Of a stretch of DNA of 64,000 bases, positions 1-11,390 are shown in pieces. This DNA comes from Acanthornis magna (taxonomy: Eukaryota; Chordata; Aves; Passeriformes; Acanthizidae), in the NCBI GenBank assembly GCA_036785705.1, contig JAWUZG010000004.1, positions 8,838,501 to 8,902,500 on the forward strand. Reading direction: 5' to 3'. The first letter of the stretch is position 1; every line of letters starts with the position of its first letter. The position numbers were made by a program, and so were the translations under genes. The notes below the pieces were generated by a model. That model ran no database searches, was not told where the DNA came from, and was given only the letters and a program-made list of their open reading frames with translations.

Positions 1-3000
1 ATGAATTCAAAATATAGCTGACTTGTGTTGAAGACAGGTGAACATCACCCCTCCCAACACACAAGTCCAGACTTTCTTCTCTTAAATCACTCTTTAAATG
101 TCATTTGTTCACCAAAACATTTACTATTTATTTTCTGTGCTTTTTTCAGGTTTGGGTTGTTTCTTTTTTTCACTTCTGATATCCCCACATTATTAAATTG
201 CCAAACTGAAAACCCGTATTTCAGGACTACAGGAGGTAAATCACAAGAATTTTTAACTGTGAAGTATTGTTTCTGTCTGGGCCTATACAATGCTCTGTAA
301 CAAAGATATAATTATTCTTCAGAGAAGGAATATTGTTTGGAGAAATAAGTTCATATAAAGAATACTGTCAAACAATGCCAAAGGCTTGGAAGAAAAAGAT
401 GCAAAATAAATACCTCATTAATTAGCCAAGATACTGTAGGGATTGAAGGTAGTTCCTACTTTATCTTCATCCGAATTACAAATTGCTTAAAATCCCTTTA
501 CTTTTTCATGGCTAGGGATATGTCTTTGAAAAACCTTAGCTCTCATAAAATAGCAAATGTACTGAAAAATACTCTTTATCAATCTTGCAGATAGTTTTAG
601 TTTTCCAGAAAGCATGGCAGGAATTCAGCCCCTTTGGGAGCCACCGTTTTTAGCTCTGCTGGAATCAAGGTAAACTTGATTTTTGGTTTACTTAAGGGTC
701 CTTTAGCATTCTCAGAAATACCAGTGGTTTCTTGATACAAGGGTCTGTGAAGCACAAAATTTTCAGTTTCAGACTCAAAATTTTGAGTCCTATGAATTTT
801 TCCTAACATTTCTGTATTATGTCTTCCAGTTACATGTCTTGTGCTAGTCTGAGATGTGGGATTTGATTTGAAACAGGGCCTGAAAGTGAATTTAGTGTCT
901 TTAAAATGTTTATACTAATTCAAATGCATATGCCTTGCCTTGCATGGCTGATCTGCATGTGTGGCAGAAAATCTGATTTGTTTGATTTACTACACAAATA
1001 TGAAGGACTCTGCATTGCATGCAATATAAAGCACCTAGTCGATGAGCCCATTAAGTTTTCAGTACCATCTTGGATATTAAAACCATCTCATCTTTTTTTT
1101 CTCAACCCCTTGTTTCTCAAGGCTGATAAACTAATTTAATAATCTCAGTTAGCTAAAATTACCTCTTCTTATATGCTCTTGGGACTAAATGCTAGGGATG
1201 AACAATTCTGACCTTTTCCAAAAGAAAGGTTAATTTAATGTTCATAACTAAATGGACAATTTTTATGAGCTGGTTTCCTACCTTTTGATTTTTCTCCTTT
1301 TTTAAGACTAATGCAACGATGTCATGAGGTTCCCTTCTATTTCATTTGCTCAAATTTACTCTAAAGTGATCATTCCTTCATTTCCCACCAGCCATTCTTT
1401 GAAATGTTTTATGCTTCTTTTCCAAGCTCTTTGGTTTTTCTTTTCAAGATTTGCTTGTTCAAGTAAGTTGTACACTATCATTTGTATTCTCCAACTGAAC
1501 AAAAAAAAAAAATTATTTCTACCAATATTACTTGCACATGAGACAAATTTAGTTTCTCTGATAATTTGTGTATGTAAAACTCAATTGCTATGAACATCTA
1601 TGGAAAAGAGCCAAAAAGCATGAAGCTAGCCAAGGAAGTGCATTTTTAAAAGAGTTGACAAGTATTCTTATTTATTCAACATTATTCTGTCACTCTAGCT
1701 TTCCCATAATTCAATACCCTAGTAGTCTTTCCCCTGATTCCAACTAACATTGTTCAAAGTAATTTCTAATATTGATATCCAACCCAGTTCAGCCTGTTGA
1801 GCCAATAAAAATAATGTTCTAGTATGAATAAGAATTAATCCATTTTCATGTTTAGTAATTGTGACTAAAATATTCAGCATAAAGACACAAAAAGAAACAA
1901 ACTTACATCTGCTAGCAAATCCTTTGTTACTTATTTTTGGAACCACTCTTCTTATGAGTGTTTCTTTTGAAAGTGCCAATTTGGAAAGAAGTAGTAGATT
2001 CTTTGTCATTTAAATTTAATGGTCTTAATTAAATTTCATTACATAGAATTTTGTGAATTTGAGACTCTTTTTGCTATTTTTTGTTATCTTGTCTTCTGGG
2101 TGTGATTAAGCAGGTGGGTGGGGTTTTTTCTTTGGATTTTTCTAACATATACATTACTCAATTAAGTATGGCACTGTGATACCAGATATTAGAATGATCT
2201 CTTATTGCATCAGTGTGTAGGAGGAGCTGATGATAACATGTTTTTCCATTTGTTACTTTTTGGAATATTTATTCTAATAACAAAAGCTAACTTCAATGAA
2301 GATTTGCGCAATTTGAAGTCTAGAGATAGATGATTATAACAAAAATGTGTTTCTTAAACATTGAATGTGTATATAAAGGAAAAAAGCAATAAATAATCTA
2401 CTAAATTTAAGATAAGAGATAATAAGACTTACTATCTGGAGATATTTTTTCTATCAATGGTGAAGAGATGAGTTTAGATAATTAGTTAATATCTAACTTT
2501 TAATATGTCTCTTATGCTAAGTATGTCATCCTTTGCCCTGCACAGTTTTTCTTCAACTGAATCTGCCATAACACAGAGTCACTGGGACACAATAAATTAG
2601 GCCTAATGGATAGCCTGGATATCAGCAGCTTTCCAGACTTTTTTAAAAAGGACTTCAAAATCAGACGAGGAAACAAATTGCATTTGGCATTGTTATGTTC
2701 CGGGGTATTATTCACTGTCATTACCTAAAAAGCTAGATTAAAGTTAGCCCAGTTTCATCTGTACTGTTGCAAGCACAGTATTGAACTCTACTTATTAAAA
2801 TATTCTGGAAAAAAAAAAGAACTAAAACAAGCAAACAGCAAACAACCACAAAAAATATTAAAACTTTCTACAGACAGTGAAATTTCCATAATATTTCCCA
2901 ATTATTATTGTAAGCTCCCTATATCCTTAGTTTGTTGAACATATCACTTTGCTCATCTTTATTATTACACTGGATCACTGAATGGGGGGAGGACTCTCAA

Positions 3001-5993
3001 AAGCTAGAGAAAATTCTTAATGTTACATTATTTCATAATGACAGATTATTTCATGTGTAACATGCTGAAACTGCTGTCAAACTGACTTTATCTTTTAGGA
3101 AATTAAGCTGCATTATCTCACACAATGCAGACTTCTTATAAAAGCAGCAAGGCGAATCTAGTGGGTAGTTGTCAGGAGATAATCACTCCCCTTGGGAATT
3201 ATAGATATTCTGCTAAATCTCGTATCTTTTACAGCCTTAGGGATATGATTATATTATGACAAAAATACCCCTGTTACATTTCTTACATTTTTCAGTGGAC
3301 TACCTGCAATCATCTAGTTGAAATACCTCAAGAGAGCATTTCTTTATGCTATTAAATTTCAAGTCTTAAATAACCACATCAGAGAATATTCGTCATTCAG
3401 CTACAGAATTCCAAAACTTTTTTAAACTCTGTTACTGGAAAGTGTCCAAGTAAGAGGCATCTGAAATAATGTTTATATTAATATTAAAAAATTTAAATGA
3501 GTTCTATGCATCTCATTTATCATAAAAGTAAGATATACAGTACTGATTACGATATAATAGAAAAAATACAATACAAATAGTATTAGAATCAGAAAATGTG
3601 CTCTTTTTGTTTCATAACTGTATAAACAATATCCTTCATCCTGGAATGATTTTATTTAAATTTAAACTTAATGAAATAGCCATCTATGTATTTGGTTTAA
3701 CATTTAATTAATATATTTATGAAAATGGTGAGATAATTTAGAGATTTCTCACTTCAGCAGCTGAAGAGATCTTGGAAGAGCGGGGAAAGAAAGCTTTTAC
3801 TCTTTTTGTGGAAATGAAACAGTTTTTTATTAATTTTGCTTATTTGCAACAGTATTTTAAACTTAAAGTGACTGTTTCTTTTCAGTATCTGTGAAACAAC
3901 ACTTGAAAGACGACCTCAAAAATGAAAGTAACCAGTGGAGAAACAGATATCACCTAGAGCAGCTAACCTCAAGGGCCTGAACCCACATTCCCTTTTTCCA
4001 AGAGTTAGGATTGAACTCTAAACTACATGTTATTGTGGCCTTATTTCCCAGTGTCTATATGTCTAATTGTAATAATTGAGTACCAGTCAAAAACTTCTAA
4101 ACTAGATTTTAACAGAGGTACCCGGTAGTGTAATTTTACAGCCAAGAAAATTTGTCTCCTTATTGAAACCTCTAAGAAAAGATAGGAGTACAGACAGAAT
4201 ATTAAGCCCAAAAAATTAAGCTAAACCTTGCTAGTCAAGGGATCTCATTGTAGAATTGAATTCTAAATGGTACAGACAAGCCTTTAATATCAGTGAAGAG
4301 TTTACATAATGGAGACACTCCAACTGAAAGAAAATGTATTTACCCTATAGTTTTGAGATTAGAACAGAAGTTGTTGAAAGTTAAATGTCCAGGTTAAATT
4401 TAGGGTGAGAGTAAGCTAAAAATTACAGATATTAAGAAAAATTTGTCTAAAAATAAATTAATTATCGTTGGGATCCCACGGATCCCATTATATTTACTAG
4501 AAAACCAGTGAAGAATTAATGTTTCATTCAGATTCCTTATAATTTAATTGCTTTTCAGAGGTGCTACCAAGGAAGTCAATTTGTGTCCTTTACATCACAG
4601 GAGAATATCTCTCAAGTACCTGAGTGCACTAATGGGCATTGATGTCTGGAGGCCTTTCTCACCCCGCCCATGTCTCAGGACACAATTTTAGTGTCCAGGG
4701 CCATCAGACCCTGCCCCAGAGATGCCACAGCAGGGCATGTCCAGCCAGCCTCCAGCTCCTTTTGGTGATTGCCAGTGAGAAGGGTCTGGTTGGGTCTTTT
4801 TTAATCATCAATTTTTTCCATATATTGATAAGATCCCCTGGAGCATTCTCTTCTCCAGTCTGAATAATCACATTTTTTCTCCTCCTATATGAGATGCTTC
4901 TACTATTTAATCATCTTAATGGCACTGAAGCCTGGTCTTAAGGAAAGTGTTTATGAGGTTGTAACAGGTTTCTTAATATATTCTGAAGTTTTACATCCAA
5001 ATTCGCCCATGAAAATTACAGGATTCTGGACTACATCCATTTTGACAAGGAAGTTTAATTCAGCATTAAGATCCAAAACTGCTTAAAAAACCAAGACATC
5101 CAAACAGTGGAGCAGCTTTTCCCATTAAATTTTGGTACAGTATTTCAAACAGGGTCTAACCTTCTTGAGGAATCTAGAAAGTCAGTTGCCAGTAAGGCTT
5201 ATATATTGATCAATATCTTGCCGCTTCAGTTATTGCTGGCAATGTATCTGATAAAGAGCTTGAATTTAGACTAACAGTGTTACCTGGTGAAAGGTAATCC
5301 AGAGTCATAACAACTGGACGTGGGGAGGGAGAAGGCGAAACAGCATCAGAAGAAACAGTGAGACTTTAACAGTACAGTAATACAATTCAAGCAATAGCAT
5401 GAAAAACAAACAATAATTTTAATAATGAACCAAAAACTGTACCGCAGAGGTTTTATAAAGTTAATCTCTTCAGAAGATTTTTATGCTAAATTGAAATTTG
5501 GCAAGAGATGGAATAAATGATGATGTTGTCAGCACTGAAGATATTTCAGTTATGATTGAGGAATTTAATTGAATTCTAAATGACAGATTACTGATTTTAG
5601 TTGCCTGAATGTAGCATCAAAATGAATGTCAGCTGCATAATAATCAAAAGAAATACAGTCAAAACTCTAGAAACCTATTCAGCTAACCAAGTATAGATAT
5701 CTAAATTATTATTTCAGCTTCTCTATTTGTACCTTCTGCGGAAATATTGAACATGTAATAACTCTCTTTAAGGACTCCTAAAGCCAAAATGAAGTCAGGG
5801 AAAAATCCTAGTAACTGCTGAAGAGTGTACATGAGAGTTAATGCAATATAGTCATTGTATCACATCCTACCTGAAACATCAAGGAAATGATGAAAATTTG
5901 GGTTTGATATTGCAAAATTTATGTGCACCAATTGATTGACAGGACTGCAAGCTGTTCATGGAAATAAATAAAACAGCCAGTTCTCTTATCTGT
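1..5993. other. AT-rich non-coding DNA, no recognised element
   Basis: About 6 kb of unique-looking, AT-rich sequence. Open frames are short (under 100 codons) and none resembles a known protein. A slightly GC-richer patch at about 4640-4800 reads like decayed repeat or regulatory DNA, but I recognise no family. A small perfect inverted repeat with 8-bp arms and a 3-base loop (arms TGGGATCC and GGATCCCA) lies near 4469-4488. I see no exon with convincing splice sites on either strand. Confidence 0.6.
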
Positions 5994-6550
5994 TGTACAG
6001 GCTATAACAGAGATAATTTTCTTGGTAGCAATACATATCGTGCCACTGCTGCCACCTATATTTTTGACCAAAATTACATTGATCATACACAAGTGTTATA
6101 GCTTCTGCTGAATGGTGTCTGCATGCATTAAGGACTTCTCTGTTTCTCATTTTATCCATCAGCAAATAAACTGGGGGAGCAGAACAATTTGGAGGGGATA
6201 CAGCCAGGCAGATGACCTGAAATAAACAAAGAAATATTCCATGTGTATAATGTCATGCTCAACAAAAATAGGAAGAAGGAGTTTTAGGATGGTTTGGAAA
6301 CTTCTGCTCAGGACCTGTCAGGGTCTATGACAACCTATATTGCCTTTGCATCCCTTTGTATTGTTTTGTTTTCTTCTATCTTCTTGCCCTTATCCCTCAC
6401 TTATTAAACTTTTTTTTTTTTTTTTTTCTATCGTGACTTACAATTGTTCTTGCTTTATTATTCCTTTTCCCCTGTTGACTCAGGGTGATGGAGGAAGGAG
6501 AGTGAGCAGGTCAGTTGTGCCAAATTGCCCTCTGGGGTTACTCCATGACA
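5994..6550 (+). mobile_element. Solo ERVL-type LTR, plus strand
   Basis: This resembles the widespread avian ERVL long terminal repeat, an old retroviral remnant with no internal genes left. It opens with TGTACAGG, followed by an AGATAATTTTCTT block that matches the usual LTR start. The middle carries the family's landmarks: a GGGATACAGCCAGGCAGATG block at 6196, then AATATTCCAT and TGTCATGCTCA. A T-rich tract follows, with an ATTAAA-type signal at about 6403, and it ends in GGGGTTACTCCATGACA. The flanks are TCTGT (5989-5993) and GCTGT (6551-6555), a 5-bp target duplication with one mismatch, as expected for ERVL. LTR-LTR recombination probably removed the provirus. Family assignment is from memory. 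Confidence 0.8.
6410..6427. repeat. Poly-T run of 18
   Basis: Homopolymer tract just after the ATTAAA-like signal inside the 5994-6550 LTR; likely expanded after insertion. Confidence 0.9.
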
Positions 6551-6959
6551 GCTGTCAACCTGGATGAGATTCATCTCTCTCAGAAAGCCTGAATAATTGT
6601 TTCTTTCTTGAAAATTATGGGACTGGCAAGAAATTCAACTTTGCAGTTTGCAATCAGAATTCTATCATCCTCATTATCAAGTAGTGCTATTCCAGTCTGT
6701 GGTTTGACCACCTGTTGTAATAAACAGATCCACAGATTACAAAACTTTAAGGAGTCACTGATTATCTAGCCTGACTGCAGCCTAACACAAGTCACAGATT
6801 AATTTTTTGAATCAACACGGTTCTGAACTAGATAAACTTGTCCTGTAGAGCACATTTCTAGTGATGAATTTTCCACCACACCTTGCAAGTACAGCAGATT
6901 ACTACCATCACCATTAAAATTATATTCCGTATCTCTAGTGTAAATTAATGTTTTGTCAG
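6551..6959. other. AT-rich spacer, nothing recognised
   Basis: Ordinary AT-rich sequence between the solo LTR and the GC-rich insert. No exon, repeat family or regulatory motif was recognised. Confidence 0.6.
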
Positions 6960-6967
6960 CATCCAGG
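6960..6967 (+). repeat. Left 8-bp direct repeat CATCCAGG
   Basis: Identical to 7605-7612; the pair brackets the GC-rich insert and may be a target-site duplication. An 8-bp length would fit hAT-type transposons, while retroviruses usually give 4-6 bp. Confidence 0.4.
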
Positions 6968-7604
6968 TCTTGTCGTGCGTTTTTCTTAGCGGCACAGCCC
7001 GGCAGCCGAGCGGTCCTAGCGCCCGACGCGCGCAGCTTCCACGAAGGTGTCGGGCGGCTGTTCCGCCCCGAAGCGCTGCGGCTCGGAGCCAGCGAATCTC
7101 AGCTCCGGCTACCGCTGGGTTAAGGGCCCAAGAAGGCAAGAGGCGAGAGTCGGGTTCTGTCCTCCTAATCGCTTTCTTGAACCAGGGATGGGAGTAGAGG
7201 ACCGCGACGGATCGGACAGGGGCACACCCCCCATGCGGGCGGTGCGGGGTTTTAACCGGGGTATGGCAACCAATCGGGAGAGGGTACGGGGTGGATACAA
7301 AACACGTTAAGCAATAAAACACGCACGGGGGTGGAATGAAATACAAACGAACCAATAAACCAAGTAACGGTCCCGAAGTTGCTGGAACAAGGAGCGGGGC
7401 CAGGGTGGAGGCCACTCCCAAGGCCAGCCTGCCAGGTGGAGTGGCAGGGAAGCTGCTGGAAATAGGGTGGGCTGAGGCAGAAACCACTCCCAGGACCACC
7501 CCGCGGGCGGCTCTACACTCCTGTGTCTTGCCCACCAAGGCTGTCCCCGCCCGAGGAGGCGGAACTCGTCCTGGAGAGGGTGGTGACTGTGGGACGACTC
7601 TCCA
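6968..7604. mobile_element. GC- and CpG-rich insert, possible LTR of unknown family
   Basis: About 640 bp that contrasts sharply with its AT-rich surroundings. CpG is dense (11 CpGs in the 60 bases 7021-7080), so methylation decay has been slight. The same 8-mer, CATCCAGG, flanks it at 6960-6967 and 7605-7612, suggesting a target duplication. On the plus strand there is a CCAAT box at 7270-7274, and AATAAA at 7313-7318 and 7354-7359, an order that fits an LTR promoter or processing region. Two related blocks containing CCACTCCCA (near 7410 and 7480) suggest an internal duplication. Classical TG...CA ends do not coincide with the 8-mers, and no A-tail is present. Alternatives are a captured CpG-island promoter, a retrocopy fragment or another transposon. 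The 225-codon minus-strand frame across it (7622-6945) looks like a by-product of high GC. Confidence 0.45.
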
Positions 7605-7612
7605 CATCCAGG
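7605..7612 (+). repeat. Right 8-bp direct repeat CATCCAGG
   Basis: Right-hand partner of 6960-6967. Confidence 0.4.
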
Positions 7613-10600
7613 CGCAAGACATTGGACCTCAGCCTCTTAGTCAGAAATGACAGGATACTTGGTGCAGAATCTTTTATTCCAGATCAGTGTAGCATAAGCA
7701 GAGTTTCAGGTTTGAAGATGACAGTGTGATCAGTTGTCATTGTAACTCCTTTACTTTTACATGTTATTCTCTCTTCTGAAATTTTTTTAGTACTTTAAAC
7801 CAATTGCTACATTCATCAGACTATATTCTCAATCTGAAAATATGACTTCATATCTGGCCTCAATAATTGATATTCACTACTGGTTTTACAGTTCATTGCC
7901 CCAAAATCAGTAAATAGTCTCTTTCCTAATTTGTCCCTCTTTCATTGTTCTTTTCAATTCTGATTGTGAAACCTTGCATGCTTTTTTGCATATCACTGAT
8001 ACTTGCAGAAGACAAGAATCAGGACTAGAATAAATCCCTCTTATGCACATGCAGTCATTACCTATGAATAACCCCAATTTTGAAACCAGAGGTGAGTCAG
8101 TTTTCACTTCATTTAGTATTTACAACACTGATGGCAGTCTAGTCTCTTTATTCCAAAACACAGAATCATATACATGCCTTACAAGTCTCTGTTTCTACTA
8201 CATCCTATTATTTATATTAAATTTCATAATATCTCCTTTTAAAAGATAGTAGATAAGTTGGTTTTCCATACACCAATCTGAGCTGCCATTTTTTAAAATC
8301 ATCCTGATTGCAGCTTTTAAATTATCATTTCAGTAATCTCTAAAATTTCCCTATGGGAAATTGATTTTTTTCTGATTGTGAACAGGGAGGAATCACAGTT
8401 TCTTATACTGAAATATTAATAGCAAATTGTTTTTAGCTTTCTCATAAACAGAATTATAAGCCTCTAAGCAATTTCAAGATGAAAGGGAAGGTGCTTTAGC
8501 TGTCATTCTTTTATTTTGAGGTACTTCAGTGAGAAAATTAAGGTTTGAAGATTTACACTTAAGAACCTAAAGTAGAAGTTACTCATCTGAGTCCTTCATA
8601 AGAACTTTTGCAATACCAGCTCTTATGGCATCACATCAAAAACACATAATGATTTCCACACCTACAGGTTTAATGGGAGGCACAGCTTTGAAAGAGTTAC
8701 AGTAGGCATAGCACCTTTGAATTTTATCAATCCACAGGGATTTACATGGTACACTTAAACTCCCATAGGATGTGGATCAGATTGTAAGAGGTAGCTTTTT
8801 TTGCTCCATTGCTGCCTTTCAGTCATGTGTATATATACAATAGAATTTTCATGGCAGAAGCAACATGACCAGAAACAAGCTCATGCTTTACTATATTTGC
8901 ACAATTCATTGTTGTATTTTAAAAGAACAGTGCAACCTTTTTGTAAAGAATGTTAGGGCAATGGTAAAAGTGCTTATGTAGCTTTCTCTTCAGAAGTAGT
9001 TTGGAAAGCAAATGCAGTAGCTGTTTCATGTGCTTTAAATTTATACTGTCTCTATATTTCTACTACTCCTATTTCAACATTCTCTGGGTATTGAGGAAAG
9101 CTGTTCTATCTCCAGACAAACCAATTTTTCAGCATTATTAATTTATAAAATTCTGCAGCTATTATAATTTAATTCAGTTGCTATAGAAATCTCTACAGGA
9201 GCACAAAAAATAAAAAGAGGCAAAATTAATGTGCCTTCTCTTCTAGTTGCCTAGAGTGCACCCCCTATAGGGAGAGTGCAATAATTAAGTCTTGTTTACT
9301 GTGAGTTCCATTAAACCTTTGTTGTTACTGATTATATCATTGTCTGATTGATTTGTTAGGTGTGGAAAACAACAAAAATTAATTGCCTTAATCTTCATGA
9401 CCAAAAGACATGTGCATTGTGAGGTGCAACCCAGAATTCTGCTTGAACAACTGGAACTTTTCTACTTGCTCTTCGTTTAATTTCCCATTGTAACAGCAAA
9501 CAGCTTTTGAGGTAGGGGACATTGTTTCTTCCACAGATTTGGATTTGTATGTGATCAATGCAATAGAGAGAATGAAACGATTTGTTCTTAAATTAATATA
9601 ATACTTCCCTGTTATAAAGTAACAGCAGGAAAGAAAATATTTTTCATCACCAGGAAACGTGTTTAAGGAAACTGATGGGACAGATTTTACACAGTATTAA
9701 ATTCCAACTGGTAGTAATAAGTGAATCAAACAAGATCATAAATGAATTTCACAATCTAGTTTATTGCTCCATTCGAAGTATTTCACTTACATGTTTCCTG
9801 AAAGAAAGGGCAAAGATTCTGTACCTCAGATATATCAGGGGGTTTTAATGCTGTACTGTTATTTGCAATATGAACATAATTACCACATCAATATTTGATT
9901 CAGACACGAGAGGTGAATGTATTATCAGTTTATTTCAGGACATGGCATACTACTTTTAGGAGACTTGGACAAGGTATAAATATTGAAAGTACTTGAAATG
10001 CAGATTTAACAAAAAGACAATATTATTTTCGGAAAGGTAATTATAGTTGGGTTATTAGAAAGTAACACAAGGCAATGTTTTATTTAACCAAGTCTGATAT
10101 ATTGTATACTATGTATTTTGTAAGTAATACATTGAGTTTTCTACTCTTCAGTAAACATAATTGGGCCTTTCCACTACATATTAGTCAGGAAAAGCAGTAT
10201 ATGTGTGGCTGTGGGAGAATCAGTTTATCAGATTTTACTCACCTTGACATGCTTGATCGCAAACAAATTTGTATCTTATGTTGTTTGCTGTTGCTGCAGC
10301 TGCACTTTAGGGTCAGGGATATGTTCTGGATTTTCACAGTAAGATCTTAAAATTGACAAAAATCAATTCCAGCATTTATAAAGGCAAAATTGCAACTGGT
10401 CACTCAGTCATAGCAAACAAATCTACAAGCAATGGCAACTTAAAGGAAATTTATATGATAATTTACATCTGTTAGAATATTTCAAAAGCTAGAATTGTGA
10501 ATTCAGACTTGAATAGAGGTTATGTTTTTGTTGCACAAGATCTCAATGTGGCAAAACCAGTATGCCACCCTAATAGTCTTACTAAGAACTCTAATTTGTA

Positions 10601-10822
10601 GGAAAGGACTGTTTATTTTCTCTCTAGAATATGCTCATTGTATTTGAAACCTTATAACCTTAATAATGCATTGTCATGAAGAAGTAATTTGTGTTGATAT
10701 TTCTTCAGGATCAAAACTAAATTGATCTCCTGACTTTTCATGGCAAATGTAGTGGTTTACATTTCTTTTATTTTCAGGCTTTTCAGATTAAGGATTGGCT
10801 AAATGTCATGACTAGATCTCAC
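7613..10822. other. AT-rich non-coding DNA
   Basis: No repeat family, exon or RNA gene was recognised. Open frames are short and their translations look like low-complexity by-products of AT-rich DNA. Confidence 0.6.
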
Positions 10823-11390
10823 TGTTTAATTCCAGCAGGCAGCACAGGCCCATGCAGCCAATTGTTTCCCCCAGTCCAGTGCTATGAGTGCACAGTGAGA
10901 AGGGCAACACTGAAAAACAGCTCTTGGGTTGCAATAAAGATGGTTGGGTAGGTAGAGTAAAAGCCACAAAACAAAACAAGGAATTAATTCACCGATTCCC
11001 ATGGGCAGGCACGTGTTCAGCCATCTCCAGGAGAGCAGGATTCTGCCGCACGTCATGGTGATTTGGGAGACAAATGACACAACTCAGAAGGCCCCTCCAT
11101 TCCTTCTTCTTCCCCCAGATTTACACACTGAGTGCATCACAATAAAGTATGGGATATCTATTTGGTCAGTGGGGGTCAGCTGTCCCAGATGTGTCCTCTC
11201 CCAATTTCTTAAGCAACCCCAGCCTCCTCACTGGTGGTGTGGAAGAGAAGCAAAACAGATCTAGACATTGTGTAAGCATCTCTCAGCAATAACAAAAACA
11301 TCTCTATGATTTCAAGGGTGTTTTTCTTAACAAATTAGAAACAGAACTACATACATGTAAAGAAACTCTATCCCAACCAAACCCAATGCA
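10823..11390 (-). mobile_element. Solo ERVL-type LTR, minus strand
   Basis: Read on the minus strand, it opens with TGCATTGGGTTTGGTTGGGA, then ATAGAGTTT, a close match to the start of the avian ERVL LTR. It continues through TTGTTATTGCTGAG, GGACAGCTGACCCC and a GACCAAATAGATATCCCAT block, and ends with TTAAACA. On the plus strand the same landmarks read GGTCAGTGGGGGTCAGCTG at about 11163 and CAATAAAGATGGTTGGGTAG at about 10931. No internal retroviral region adjoins it, so it is a solo LTR. The 5-bp flanks CTCAC and CTAAA match at only three positions, so the target duplication is eroded or the ends are slightly misplaced. Two short frames on opposite strands across it (11080-10826 and 11001-11264) carry no recognisable protein. 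Confidence 0.75.

Noticed and set aside
6945..7622. 225-codon minus-strand open frame, longest in the window
   Set aside because: It covers the GC-rich insert, has proline/arginine-rich low-information composition and no domain, and overlapping frames are also open. High GC removes stop codons.
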